DNA from: Owenia fusiformis
Taxonomy: Eukaryota > Annelida > Polychaeta > Sabellida > Oweniidae
DNA length: 50,000 nucleotides
Reading direction: 5' to 3'
Assembly: GCA_903813345.2 (NCBI GenBank)
Contig: CAIIXF020000810.1
Span: 1-50,000, forward strand
How positions within the stretch are numbered: the stretch's first letter is position 1; each line of letters begins with the position of its first letter. A program made the translations under genes and the position numbers. The notes beneath the pieces were generated by a model. It was given only the letters and a program-made list of their open reading frames with translations, ran no database searches and was not told the origin of the DNA. Below are positions 27,724 through 38,627 of the stretch, one piece after another.

Positions 27724-29625
27724 TCATATCATTCTAAGTCCTTCATTGACTTTCTCCTCTGGATTTCCCCCTTCCAACAGAAATGGTTTGAATCCTTTCT
27801 CATATCCATCTAGCATGTATACTAGTCTTTTAATATTACCCAAGGTGTTTTCTAACTCAGAGTTATTGTCCATCATGAAGAGGACGGTCTCACTAGCTGT
27901 CAACAGTGCTAAATTGTGATGAGCAGATCCACTCGCTTTGTCCCATGCGATTCCACCTTGATCAGGGAAGCCTTCTCGTAATATATTGAAGGTTTCATTG
28001 GCAATTTGTAAAATGCATCGCGAAGCAGCGCTTTGATGATGAGCTCGTATAGGCCAAGTGGAGGTTTGCCAGAACATTAATTCGACTCTCTCTTTGTCTA
28101 AAGGGAGCATAAATCGGGTTCTTTCATTGTCTCTAATAAATTGTCTCATAAACTGGTACGTACCTTGTTTGAGAACTTGAATATAGACTATCGGTATTCG
28201 ATCGGTCTGTTCTCGTGGATGGGCTGGGCCTTTAATTACCCAACCTGATATAAAACTGTCTAGCATTACAGGAGCAATGCTAACACCATCGTAATTGTTC
28301 AGGAGCATCACCTTGACCACTGTAGCAGCTTCCTCTAACCAGGATATTGTGGTTAGAAAATCTCGGTTTTCAATCATTTCTGCTAATGATGTTGAAGTGT
28401 CTTTACAAAGGTGATCAAATCGATTATAGCTCTGTTCAGACATCTTCACTTTGGAAGCTAAGCTGTTGAATCTGGTCATTCTTTCTAGGAGAATTGGTAC
28501 TTTGGTATTTACACCTTTAATAGGTGCAGTATTGTCCTGATGTTTCCAGACTTTAGGGTCTAGAGCAGAAACTTTTCTCATATGTCCTTTTCCCAAAGGC
28601 CTGCTAGAATGTGCATATTCTCTTTGGTTAACTCCAAATAAGAATTTCATATTTTCAGTGAATGCTTCATTAGCAACTACTTTCCAATCCTTTGATTCCA
28701 AAAGGAGTAGCGAATCTCTTACCGCCCTCATTAAATAATGGTTTGACTCTGACTCCATGACTATATCCAATAGTCTCTTTCCACAACTGCTCCAAAGAGT
28801 CTTTCCTGACCTTTCAAAAGTCATTCCTGCTATTCCTGCAGGACAAACAGTATTCATAGTGGCAGGTTCTCCCACCTCTATTGAACTTCCATCACAATGT
28901 ACTAAATCAGGCCATTTTTCCTTTACTACTGCAGGACATATATTCCCTTGCGCAAAAGCATATTCAGTCAGGTCATTTAGGCCTTTGTCATTGAAATTTT
29001 TCTCATATTCTCGAGAAAAGAAAAATGGTTTATTCTCCCAAAGTGTTGGAAGTTGACTTGATTCCATCATGACCTCTAATTGGAGCCTTGTATGCTCGTC
29101 CATCTTATTTCGCAAATTCACAAGATAATCTATTATCATTCGTTGTTGGAGATCTTCCAAATGTTTAAGACTTTCATGATGGATGCTTGCACTCTCCAGA
29201 CTGACTGCTACAATGCCCACTCTATGGTATATGTTTAAGTTCTCCAGCCTTTCTGCTTTGCGTTGATATGCCAGGTCTAAGCTATTGCTCAAGCGACCAT
29301 ATGATACACATATCTCTAACATCTGATTTTCTGATTCAGACCTTTTATTCAGAAGAGGATCGCGCGTTATGCGACCTTCAGAATCTATATAATGTTGAAC
29401 CACGTCTGGCTCATAATTGTCTACTGGATTCTGTACCACTTTGGTGATAATTGAATTTTTGATTCCTTTGTCGGTCCTCCCGTCTATTACTATTATGCTA
29501 GGCTTTCTGTCTAAGTCTCTGTGCTGGTCTGCGATTTGGCAACAAATCTCGAAATGTATTCCCCATTTTAAGAGAGAAATCTCCGATTCTGCTGGAGTTA
29601 ACGTATCTTTATGAGCTACGCTCAT
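27724..29625 (-). CDS. PA: C15: PA-like polymerase subunit, full length (S344L, I632M)
   Basis: An intact 633-aa copy with the same marker pair as C5. It follows C14, whose adjoining end carries the silent R85 change, so the R85-silent/I632M linkage across the spacer is preserved here as well. Confidence 0.82.
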   Translation of the reverse strand: MSVAHKDTLTPAESEISLLKWGIHFEICCQIADQHRDLDRKPSIIVIDGRTDKGIKNSIITKVVQNPVDNYEPDVVQHYIDSEGRITRDPLLNKRSESENQMLEICVSYGRLSNSLDLAYQRKAERLENLNIYHRVGIVAVSLESASIHHESLKHLEDLQQRMIIDYLVNLRNKMDEHTRLQLEVMMESSQLPTLWENKPFFFSREYEKNFNDKGLNDLTEYAFAQGNICPAVVKEKWPDLVHCDGSSIEVGEPATMNTVCPAGIAGMTFERSGKTLWSSCGKRLLDIVMESESNHYLMRAVRDSLLLLESKDWKVVANEAFTENMKFLFGVNQREYAHSSRPLGKGHMRKVSALDPKVWKHQDNTAPIKGVNTKVPILLERMTRFNSLASKVKMSEQSYNRFDHLCKDTSTSLAEMIENRDFLTTISWLEEAATVVKVMLLNNYDGVSIAPVMLDSFISGWVIKGPAHPREQTDRIPIVYIQVLKQGTYQFMRQFIRDNERTRFMLPLDKERVELMFWQTSTWPIRAHHQSAASRCILQIANETFNILREGFPDQGGIAWDKASGSAHHNLALLTASETVLFMMDNNSELENTLGNIKRLVYMLDGYEKGFKPFLLEGGNPEEKVNEGLRMI

Positions 29626-29695
29626 TAATTAATTAATTAATTACGAACCAATTGGTTCTTTCTAATATTATAAGACTCAGCCAGGAAAAGGCTCA

Positions 29696-31597
29696 TCATA
29701 TTATTCTAAGTCCTTCATTGACTTTCTCCTCTGGATTTCCCCCTTCCAACAGAAATGGTTTGAATCCTTTCTCATATCCATCTAGCATGTATACTAGTCT
29801 TTTAATATTACCCAAGGTGTTTTCTAAATCAGAGTTATTGTCCATCATGAAGAGGACGGTCTCACTAGCTGTCAACAGTGCTAAATTGTGATGAGCAGAT
29901 CCACTCGCTTTGTCCCATGCGATTCCACCTTGATCAGGGAAGCCTTCTCGTAATATATTGAAGGTTTCATTGGCAATTTGTAAAATGCATCGCGAAGCAG
30001 CGCTTTGATGATGAGCTCGTATAGGCCAAGTGGAGGTTTGCCAGAACATTAATTCGACTCTCTCTTTGTCTAAAGGGAGCATAAATCGGGTTCTTTCATT
30101 GTCTCTAATAAATTGTCTCATAAACTGGTACGTACCTTGTTTGAGAACTTGAATATAGACTATCGGTATTCGATCGGTCTGTTCTCGTGGATGGGCTGGG
30201 CCTTTAATTACCCAACCTGATATAAAACTGTCTAGCATTACAGGAGCAATGCTAACACCATCGTAATTGTTCAGGAGCATCACCTTGACCACTGTAGCAG
30301 CTTCCTCTAACCAGGATATTGTGGTTAGAAAATCTCGGTTTTCAATCATTTCTGCTAATGATGTTGAAGTGTCTTTACAAAGGTGATCAAATCGATTATA
30401 GATCTGTTCAGACATCTTCACTTTGGAAGCTAAGCTGTTGAATCTGGTCATTCTTTCTAGGAGAATTGGTACTTTGGTATTTACACCTTTAATAGGTGCA
30501 GTATTGTCCTGATGTTTCCAGACTTTAGGGTCTAGAGCAGAAACTTTTCTCATATGTCCTTTTCCCGAAGGCCTGCTAGAATGTGCATATTCTCTTTGGT
30601 TAACTCCAAATAAGAATTTCATATTTTCAGTGAATGCTTCATTAGCAACTACTTTCCAATCCTTTGATTCCAAAAGGAGTAGCGAATCTCTTACCGCCCT
30701 CATTAAATAATGGTTTGACTCTGACTCCATGACTATATCCAATAGTCTCTTTCCACAACTGCTCCAAAGAGTCTTTCCTGACCTTTCAAAAGTCATTCCT
30801 GCTATTCCTGCAGGACAAACAGTATTCATAGTGGCAGGTTCTCCCACCTCTATTGAACTTCCATCACAATGTACTAAATCAGGCCATTTTTCCTTTACTA
30901 CTGCAGGACATATATTCCCTTGCGCAAAAGCATATTCAGTCAGGTCATTTAGGCCTTTGTCATTGAAATTTTTCTCATATTCTCGAGAAAAGAAAAATGG
31001 TTTATTCTCCCAAAGTGTTGGAAGTTGACTTGATTCCATCATGACCTCTAATTGGAGCCTTGTATGCTCGTCCATCTTATTTCGCAAATTCACAAGATAA
31101 TCTATTATCATTCGTTGTTGGAGATCTTCCAAATGTTTAAGACTTTCATGATGGATGCTTGCACTCTCCAGACTGACTGCTACAATGCCCACTCTATGGT
31201 ATATGTTTAAGTTCTCCAGCCTTTCTGCTTTGCGTTGATATGCCAGGTCTAAGCTATTGCTCAAGCGACCATATGATACACATATCTCTAACATCTGATT
31301 TTCTGATTCAGACCTTTTATTCAGAAGAGGATCGCGCGTTATGCGACCTTCAGAATCTATATAATGTTGAACCACGTCTGGCTCATAATTGTCTACTGGA
31401 TTCTGTACCACTTTGGTGATAATTGAATTTTTGATTCCTTTGTCGGTCCTCCCGTCTATTACTATTATGCTAGGCTTTCTGTCTAAGTCTCTGTGCTGGT
31501 CTGCGATTTGGCAACAAATCTCGAAATGTATTCCCCATTTTAAGAGAGAAATCTCCGATTCTGCTGGAGTTAACGTATCTTTATGAGCTACGCTCAT
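29696..31597 (-). CDS. PA: C16: PA-like polymerase subunit, full length (S399I, E590D)
   Basis: An intact 633-aa copy of the S399I/E590D lineage without S305L. It sits in the same HOR as C12, which has S305L, so it was not made by a simple recent duplication of C12 and its neighbours. Confidence 0.82.
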   Translation of the reverse strand: MSVAHKDTLTPAESEISLLKWGIHFEICCQIADQHRDLDRKPSIIVIDGRTDKGIKNSIITKVVQNPVDNYEPDVVQHYIDSEGRITRDPLLNKRSESENQMLEICVSYGRLSNSLDLAYQRKAERLENLNIYHRVGIVAVSLESASIHHESLKHLEDLQQRMIIDYLVNLRNKMDEHTRLQLEVMMESSQLPTLWENKPFFFSREYEKNFNDKGLNDLTEYAFAQGNICPAVVKEKWPDLVHCDGSSIEVGEPATMNTVCPAGIAGMTFERSGKTLWSSCGKRLLDIVMESESNHYLMRAVRDSLLLLESKDWKVVANEAFTENMKFLFGVNQREYAHSSRPSGKGHMRKVSALDPKVWKHQDNTAPIKGVNTKVPILLERMTRFNSLASKVKMSEQIYNRFDHLCKDTSTSLAEMIENRDFLTTISWLEEAATVVKVMLLNNYDGVSIAPVMLDSFISGWVIKGPAHPREQTDRIPIVYIQVLKQGTYQFMRQFIRDNERTRFMLPLDKERVELMFWQTSTWPIRAHHQSAASRCILQIANETFNILREGFPDQGGIAWDKASGSAHHNLALLTASETVLFMMDNNSDLENTLGNIKRLVYMLDGYEKGFKPFLLEGGNPEEKVNEGLRII

Positions 31598-31667
31598 TAA
31601 TTAATTAATTAATTACGAACCAATTGGTTCTTTCTAATATTATAAGACTCAGCCAGGAAAAGGCTCA

Positions 31668-33569
31668 TCATATTATTCTAAGTCCTTCATTGACTTTCTC
31701 CTCTGGATTTCCCCCTTCCAACAGAAATGGTTTGAATCCTTTCTCATATCCATCTAGCATGTATACTAGTCTTTTAATATTACCCAAGGTGTTTTCTAAC
31801 TCAGAGTTATTGTCCATCATGAAGAGGACGGTCTCACTAGCTGTCAACAGTGCTAAATTGTGATGAGCAGATCCACTCGCTTTGTCCCATGCGATTCCAC
31901 CTTGATCAGGGAAGCCTTCTCGTAATATATTGAAGGTTTCATTGGCAATTTGTAAAATGCATCGCGAAGTAGCGCTTTGATGATGAGCTCGTATAGGCCA
32001 AGTGGAGGTTTGCCAGAACATTAATTCGACTCTCTCTTTGTCTAAAGGGAGCATAAATCGGGTTCTTTCATTGTCTCTAATAAATTGTCTCATAAACTGG
32101 TACGTACCTTGTTTGAGAACTTGAATATAGACTATCGGTATTCGATCGGTCTGTTCTCGTGGATGGGCTGGGCCTTTAATTACCCAACCTGATATAAAAC
32201 TGTCTAGCATTACAGGAGCAATGCTAACACCATCGTAATTGTTCAGGAGCATCACCTTGACCACTGTAGCAGCTTCCTCTAACCAGGATATTGTGGTTAG
32301 AAAATCTCGGTTTTCAATCATTTCTGCTAATGATGTTGAAGTGTCTTTACAAAGGTGATCAAATCGATTATAGCTCTGTTCAGACATCTTCACTTTGGAA
32401 GCTAAGCTGTTGAATCTGGTCATTCTTTCTAGGAGAATTGGTACTTTGGTATTTACACCTTTAATAGGTGCAGTATTGTCCTGATGTTTCCAGACTTTAG
32501 GGTCTAGAGCAGAAACTTTTCTCATATGTCCTTTTCCCGAAGGCCTGCTAGAATGTGCATATTCTCTTTGGTTAACTCCAAATAAGAATTTCATATTTTC
32601 AGTGAATGCTTCATTAGCAACTACTTTCCAATCCTTTGATTCCAAAAGGAGTAGCGAATCTCTTACCGCCCTCATTAAATAATGGTTTGACTCTGACTCC
32701 ATGACTATATCCAATAGTCTCTTTCCACAACTGCTCCAAAGAGTCTTTCCTGACCTTTCAAAAGTCATTCCTGCTATTCCTGCAGGACAAACAGTATTCA
32801 TAGTGGCAGGTTCTCCCACCTCTATTGAACTTCCATCACAATGTACTAAATCAGGCCATTTTTCCTTTACTACTGCAGGACATATATTCCCTTGCGCAAA
32901 AGCATATTCAGTCAGGTCATTTAGGCCTTTGTCATTGAAATTTTTCTCATATTCTCGAGAAAAGAAAAATGGTTTATTCTCCCAAAGTGTTGGAAGTTGA
33001 CTTGATTCCATCATGACCTCTAATTGGAGCCTTGTATGCTCGTCCATCTTATTTCGCAAATTCACAAGATAATCTATTATCATTCGTTGTTGGAGATCTT
33101 CCAAATGTTTAAGACTTTCATGATGGATGCTTGCACTCTCCAGACTGACTGCTACAATGCCCACTCTATGGTATATGTTTAAGTTCTCCAGCCTTTCTGC
33201 TTTGCGTTGATATGCCAGGTCTAAGCTATTGCTCAAGCGACCATATGATACACATATCTCTAACATCTGATTTTCTGATTCAGACCTTTTATTCAGAAGA
33301 GGATCGCGCGTTATCCGACCTTCAGAATCTATATAATGTTGAACCACGTCTGGCTCATAATTGTCTACTGGATTCTGTACCACTTTGGTGATAATTGAAT
33401 TTTTGATTCCTTTGTCGGTCCTCCCGTCTATTACTATTATGCTAGGCTTTCTGTCTAAGTCTCTGTGCTGGTCTGCGATTTGGCAACAAATCTCGAAATG
33501 TATTCCCCATTTTAAGAGAGAAATCTCCGATTCTGCTGGAGTTAACGTATCTTTATGAGCTACGCTCAT
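31668..33569 (-). CDS. PA: C17: PA-like polymerase subunit, full length (A534T)
   Basis: An intact 633-aa copy with A534T and the silent R85 change, and with L389 unmutated. It shows that the A534T type persists in intact form within HOR-2 beside the broken copy C13. It ends the four-unit insertion. Confidence 0.82.
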   Translation of the reverse strand: MSVAHKDTLTPAESEISLLKWGIHFEICCQIADQHRDLDRKPSIIVIDGRTDKGIKNSIITKVVQNPVDNYEPDVVQHYIDSEGRITRDPLLNKRSESENQMLEICVSYGRLSNSLDLAYQRKAERLENLNIYHRVGIVAVSLESASIHHESLKHLEDLQQRMIIDYLVNLRNKMDEHTRLQLEVMMESSQLPTLWENKPFFFSREYEKNFNDKGLNDLTEYAFAQGNICPAVVKEKWPDLVHCDGSSIEVGEPATMNTVCPAGIAGMTFERSGKTLWSSCGKRLLDIVMESESNHYLMRAVRDSLLLLESKDWKVVANEAFTENMKFLFGVNQREYAHSSRPSGKGHMRKVSALDPKVWKHQDNTAPIKGVNTKVPILLERMTRFNSLASKVKMSEQSYNRFDHLCKDTSTSLAEMIENRDFLTTISWLEEAATVVKVMLLNNYDGVSIAPVMLDSFISGWVIKGPAHPREQTDRIPIVYIQVLKQGTYQFMRQFIRDNERTRFMLPLDKERVELMFWQTSTWPIRAHHQSATSRCILQIANETFNILREGFPDQGGIAWDKASGSAHHNLALLTASETVLFMMDNNSELENTLGNIKRLVYMLDGYEKGFKPFLLEGGNPEEKVNEGLRII

Positions 33570-33639
33570 TAATTAATTAATTAATTACGAACCAATTGGT
33601 TCTTTCTAATATTATAAGACTCAGCCAGGAAAAGGCTCA

Positions 33640-35100
33640 TCATATCATTCTAAGTCCTTCATTGACTTTCTCCTCTGGATTTCCCCCTTCCAACAGAAAT
33701 GGTTTGAATCCTTTCTCATATCCATCTAGCATGTATACTAGTCTTTTAATATTACCCAAGGTGTTTTCTAACTCAGAGTTATTGTCCATCATGAAGAGGA
33801 CGGTCTCACTAGCTGTCAACAGTGCTAAATTGTGATGAGCAGATCCACTCGCTTTGTCCCATGCGATTCCACCTTGATCAGGGAAGCCTTCTCGTAATAT
33901 ATTGAAGGTTTCATTGGCAATTTGTAAAATGCATCGCGAAGCAGCGCTTTGATGATGAGCTCGTATAGGCCAAGTGGAGGTTTGCCAGAACATTAATTCG
34001 ACTCTCTCTTTGTCTAAAGGGAGCATAAATCGGGTTCTTTCATTGTCTCTAATAAATTGTCTCATAAACTGGTACGTACCTTGTTTGAGAACTTGAATAT
34101 AGACTATCGGTATTCGATCGGTCTGTTCTCGTGGATGGGCTGGGCCTTTAATTACCCAACCTGATATAAAACTGTCTAGCATTACAGGAGCAATGCTAAC
34201 ACCATCGTAATTGTTCAGGAGCATCACCTTGACCACTGTAGCAGCTTCCTCTAACCAGGATATTGTGGTTAGAAAATCTCGGTTTTCAATCATTTCTGCT
34301 AATGATGTTGAAGTGTCTTTACAAAGGTGATCAAATCGATTATAGCTCTGTTCAGACATCTTCACTTTGGAAGCTAAGCTGTTGAATCTGGTCATTCTTT
34401 CTAGGAGAATTGGTACTTTGGTATTTACACCTTTAATAGGTGCAGTATTGTCCTGATGTTTCCAGACTTTAGGGTCTAGAGCAGAAACTTTTCTCATATG
34501 TCCTTTTCCCGAAGGCCTGCTAGAATGTGCATATTCTCTTTGGTTAACTCCAAATAAGAGCCTTGTATGCTCGTCCATCTTATTTCGCAAATTCACAAGA
34601 TAATCTATTATCATTCGTTGTTGGAGATCTTCCAAATGTTTAAGACTTTCATGATGGATGCTTGCACTCTCCAGACTGACTGCTACAATGCCCACTCTAT
34701 GGTATATGTTTAAGTTCTCCAGCCTTTCTGCTTTGCGTTGATATGCCAGGTCTAAGCTATTGCTCAAGCGACCATATGATACACATATCTCTAACATCTG
34801 ATTTTCTGATTCAGACCTTTTATTCAGAAGAGGATCGCGCGTTATGCGACCTTCAGAATCTATATAATGTTGAACCACGTCTGGCTCATAATTGTCTACT
34901 GGATTCTGTACCACTTTGGTGATAATTGAATTTTTGATTCCTTTGTCGGTCCTCCCGTCTATTACTATTATGCTAGGCTTTCTGTCTAAGTCTCTGTGCT
35001 GGTCTGCGATTTGGCAACAAATCTCGAAATGTATTCCCCATTTTAAGAGAGAAATCTCCGATTCTGCTGGAGTTAACGTATCTTTATTAGCTACGCTCAT
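33640..35100 (-). CDS. PA: C18: PA-like ORF with 441 bp in-frame internal deletion (486 aa)
   Basis: The deletion join (34558-34559), H5N and I632M are the same as in C7, exactly 20,764 bp away. The left neighbour is the A534T unit C17, as expected from the R85-silent/I632M linkage. The putative endonuclease residues are all present. Confidence 0.75.
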   Translation of the reverse strand: MSVANKDTLTPAESEISLLKWGIHFEICCQIADQHRDLDRKPSIIVIDGRTDKGIKNSIITKVVQNPVDNYEPDVVQHYIDSEGRITRDPLLNKRSESENQMLEICVSYGRLSNSLDLAYQRKAERLENLNIYHRVGIVAVSLESASIHHESLKHLEDLQQRMIIDYLVNLRNKMDEHTRLLFGVNQREYAHSSRPSGKGHMRKVSALDPKVWKHQDNTAPIKGVNTKVPILLERMTRFNSLASKVKMSEQSYNRFDHLCKDTSTSLAEMIENRDFLTTISWLEEAATVVKVMLLNNYDGVSIAPVMLDSFISGWVIKGPAHPREQTDRIPIVYIQVLKQGTYQFMRQFIRDNERTRFMLPLDKERVELMFWQTSTWPIRAHHQSAASRCILQIANETFNILREGFPDQGGIAWDKASGSAHHNLALLTASETVLFMMDNNSELENTLGNIKRLVYMLDGYEKGFKPFLLEGGNPEEKVNEGLRMI

Positions 35101-35170
35101 TAATTAATTAATTAATTACGAACCAATTGGTTCTTTCTAATATTATAAGACTCAGCCAGGAAAAGGCTCA

Positions 35171-37072
35171 TCATATTATTCTAAGTCCTTCATTGACTTT
35201 CTCCTCTGGATTTCCCCCTTCCAACAGAAATGGTTTGAATCCTTTCTCATATCCATCTAGCATGTATACTAGTCTTTTAATATTACCCAAGGTGTTTTCT
35301 AACTCAGAGTTATTGTCCATCATGAAGAGGACGGTCTCACTAGCTGTCAACAGTGCTAAATTGTGATGAGCAGATCCACTCGCTTTGTCCCATGCGATTC
35401 CACCTTGATCAGGGAAGCCTTCTCGTAATATATTGAAGGTTTCATTGGCAATTTGTAAAATGCATCGCGAAGCAGCGCTTTGATGATGAGCTCGTATAGG
35501 CCAAGTGGAGGTTTGCCAGAACATTAATTCGACTCTCTCTTTGTCTAAAGGGAGCATAAATCGGGTTCTTTCATTGTCTCTTATAAATTGTCTCATAAAC
35601 TGGTACGTACCTTGTTTGAGAACTTGAATATAGACTATCGGTATTCGATCGGTCTGTTCTCGTGGATGGGCTGGGCCTTTAATTACCCAACCTGATATAA
35701 AACTGTCTAGCATTACAGGAGCAATGCTAACACCATCGTAATTGTTCAGGAGCATCACCTTGACCACTGTAGCAGCTTCCTCTAACCAGGATATTGTGGT
35801 TAGAAAATCTCGGTTTTCAATCATTTCTGCTAATGATGTTGAAGTGTCTTTACAAAGGTGATCAAATCGATTATAGCTCTGTTCAGACATCTTCACTTTG
35901 GAAGCTAAGCTGTTGAATCTGGTCATTCTTTCTAGGAGAATTGGTACTTTGGTATTTACACCTTTAATAGGTGCAGTATTGTCCTGATGTTTCCAGACTT
36001 TAGGGTCTAGAGCAGAAACTTTTCTCATATGTCCTTTTCCCGAAGGCCTGCTAGAATGTGCATATTCTCTTTGGTTAACTCCAAATAAGAATTTCATATT
36101 TTCAGTGAATGCTTCATTAGCAACTACTTTCCAATCCTTTGATTCCAAAAGGAGTAGCGAATCTCTTACCGCCCTCATTAAATAATGGTTTGACTCTGAC
36201 TCCATGACTATATCCAATAGTCTCTTTCCACAACTGCTCCAAAGAGTCTTTCCTGACCTTTCAAAAGTCATTCCTGCTATTCCTGCAGGACAAACAGTAT
36301 TCATAGTGGCAGGTTCTCCCACCTCTATTGAACTTCCATCACAATGTACTAAATCAGGCCATTTTTCCTTTACTACTGCAGGACATATATTCCCTTGCGC
36401 AAAAGCATATTCAGTCAGGTCATTTAGGCCTTTGTCATTGAAATTTTTCTCATATTCTCGAGAAAAGAAAAATGGTTTATTCTCCCAAAGTGTTGGAAGT
36501 TGACTTGATTCCATCATGACCTCTAATTGGAGCCTTGTATGCTCGTCCATCTTATTTCGCAAATTCACAAGATAATCTATTATCATTCGTTGTTGGAGAT
36601 CTTCCAAATGTTTAAGACTTTCATGATGGATGCTTGCACTCTCCAGACTGACTGCTACAATGCCCACTCTATGGTATATGTTTAAGTTCTCCAGCCTTTC
36701 TGCTTTGCGTTGATATGCCAGGTCTAAGCTATTGCTCAAGCGACCATATGATACACATATCTCTAACATCTGATTTTCTGATTCAGACCTTTTATTCAGA
36801 AGAGGATCGCGCGTTATGCGACCTTCAGAATCTATATAATGTTGAACCACGTCTGGCTCATAATTGTCTACTGGATTCTGTACCACTTTGGTGATAATTG
36901 AATTTTTGATTCCTTTGTCGGTCCTCCCGTCTATTACTATTATGCTAGGCTTTCTGTCTAAGTCTCTGTGCTGGTCTGCGATTTGGCAACAAATCTCGAA
37001 ATGTATTCCCCATTTTAAGAGAGAAATCTCCGATTCTGCTGGAGTTAACGTATCTTTATGAGCTACGCTCAT
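35171..37072 (-). CDS. PA: C19: PA-like polymerase subunit, full length, consensus protein
   Basis: An intact 633-aa copy with the majority protein sequence and the silent I497 marker (tctcttat near 35582). It is the HOR-2 counterpart of C8 and C26. Confidence 0.82.
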   Translation of the reverse strand: MSVAHKDTLTPAESEISLLKWGIHFEICCQIADQHRDLDRKPSIIVIDGRTDKGIKNSIITKVVQNPVDNYEPDVVQHYIDSEGRITRDPLLNKRSESENQMLEICVSYGRLSNSLDLAYQRKAERLENLNIYHRVGIVAVSLESASIHHESLKHLEDLQQRMIIDYLVNLRNKMDEHTRLQLEVMMESSQLPTLWENKPFFFSREYEKNFNDKGLNDLTEYAFAQGNICPAVVKEKWPDLVHCDGSSIEVGEPATMNTVCPAGIAGMTFERSGKTLWSSCGKRLLDIVMESESNHYLMRAVRDSLLLLESKDWKVVANEAFTENMKFLFGVNQREYAHSSRPSGKGHMRKVSALDPKVWKHQDNTAPIKGVNTKVPILLERMTRFNSLASKVKMSEQSYNRFDHLCKDTSTSLAEMIENRDFLTTISWLEEAATVVKVMLLNNYDGVSIAPVMLDSFISGWVIKGPAHPREQTDRIPIVYIQVLKQGTYQFMRQFIRDNERTRFMLPLDKERVELMFWQTSTWPIRAHHQSAASRCILQIANETFNILREGFPDQGGIAWDKASGSAHHNLALLTASETVLFMMDNNSELENTLGNIKRLVYMLDGYEKGFKPFLLEGGNPEEKVNEGLRII

Positions 37073-37142
37073 TAATTAATTAATTAATTACGAACCAATT
37101 GGTTCTTTCTAATATTATAAGACTCAGCCAGGAAAAGGCTCA

Positions 37143-38557
37143 TCATATTATTCTAAGTCCTTCATTGACTTTCTCCTCTGGATTTCCCCCTTCCAACAGA
37201 AATGGTTTGAATCCTTTCTCATATCCATCTAGCATGTATACTAGTCTTTTAATATTACCCAAGGTGTTTTCTAACTCAGAGTTATTGTCCATCATGAAGA
37301 GGACGGTCTCACTAGCTGTCAACAGTGCTAAATTGTGATGAGCAGATCCACTCGCTTTGTCCCATGCGATTCCACCTTGATCAGGGAAGCCTTCTCGTAA
37401 TATATTGAAGGTTTCATTGGCAATTTGTAAAATGCATCGCGAAGCAGCGCTTTGATGATGAGCTCGTATAGGCCAAGTGGAGGTTTGCCAGAACATTAAT
37501 TCGACTCTCTCTTTGTCTAAAGGGAGCATAAATCGGGTTCTTTCATTGTCTCTAATAAATTGTCTCATAAACTGGTACGTACCTTGTTTGAGAACTTGAA
37601 TATAGACTATCGGTATTCGATCGGTCTGTTCTCGTGGATGGGCTGGGCCTTTAATTACCCAACCTGATATAAAACTGTCTAGCATTACAGGAGCAATGCT
37701 ACCACCATCGTAATTGTTCAGGAGCATCACCTTGACCACTGTAGCAGCTTCCTCTATCCTGCTATTCCTGCAGGACAAACAGTATTCATAGTGGCAGGTT
37801 CTCCCACCTCTATTGAACTTCCATCACAATGTACTAAATCAGGCCATTTTTCCTTTACTACTGCAGGACATATATTCCCTTGCGCAAAAGCATATTCAGT
37901 CAGGTCATTTAGGCCTTTGTCATTGAAATTTTTCTCATATTCTCGAGAAAAGAAAAATGGTTTATTCTCCCAAAGTGTTGGAAGTTGACTTGATTCCATC
38001 ATGACCTCTAATTGGAGCCTTGTATGCTCGTCCATCTTATTTCGCAAATTCACAAGATAATCTATTATCATTCGTTGTTGTAGATCTTCCAAATGTTTAA
38101 GACTTTCATGATGGATGCTTGCACTCTCCAGACTGACTGCTACAATGCCCACTCTATGGTATATGTTTAAGTTCTCCAGCCTTTCTGCTTTGCGTTGATA
38201 TGCCAGGTCTAAGCTATTGCTCAAGCGACCATATGATACACATATCTCTAACATCTGATTTTCTGATTCAGACCTTTTATATAGAAGAGGATCGCGCGTT
38301 ATGCGACCTTCAGAATCTATATAATGTTGAACCACGTCTGGCTCATAATTGTCTACTGGATTCTGTACCACTTTGGTGATAATTGAATTTTTGATTCCTT
38401 TGTCGGTCCTCCCGTCTATTACTATTATGCTAGGCTTTCTGTCTAAGTCTCTGTGCTGGTCTGCGATTTGGCAACAAATCTCGAAATGTATTCCCCATTT
38501 TAAGAGAGAAATCTCCGATTCTGCTGGAGTTAACGTATCTTTATGAGCTACGCTCAT
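37143..38557 (-). pseudogene. PA: C20: PA-like copy with 487 bp frameshifting deletion
   Basis: It has the same join as C9 (37756/37757), with TAG at 37754-37756 ending a 267-residue reading frame from 38557. The out-of-frame remainder (37143-37778) again starts MSCRNSR. V448G, N93Y and the silent L159 change are all present, so C20 and C9 are closer to each other than either is to C0. Confidence 0.85.
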
Positions 38558-38627
38558 TAATTAATTAATTAATTACGAACCAATTGGTTCTTTCTAATAT
38601 TATAAGACTCAGCCAGGAAAAGGCTCA

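Larger units (their letters stand above)
25752..33639. repeat. Four-unit insertion (C14-C17, 7,888 bp) unique to HOR-2
   Basis: Exactly four 1,972 bp units separate the nonsense unit C13 from the 486-aa unit C18. In HOR-3 the same two types (C24, C25) are adjacent. HOR-1 has a two-unit version at the equivalent place (C5-C6, 8932-12875). An exact multiple of the unit length is what unequal crossing-over between misaligned units produces. The inserted trio lacks the derived S305L and L389stop, so its donor was an older or different part of the array. Confidence 0.8.
16379..37142. repeat. Higher-order repeat 2 (C9-C19, 20,764 bp, complete)
   Basis: Order: 487-bp-deletion unit (C9), L308F+N401K (C10), S344L (C11), S305L+S399I+E590D (C12), A534T with nonsense (C13), hybrid unit (C14), S344L+I632M (C15), S399I/E590D (C16), A534T (C17), 486-aa unit (C18), silent-I497 unit (C19). 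It is the only HOR complete within the window. It has four more units than HOR-3 (C14-C17, 7,888 bp). C15-C17 repeat the S344L, S399I/E590D, A534T trio, but without the S305L and nonsense changes of C12 and C13, so the inserted trio came from an older version of the array. Confidence 0.85.
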
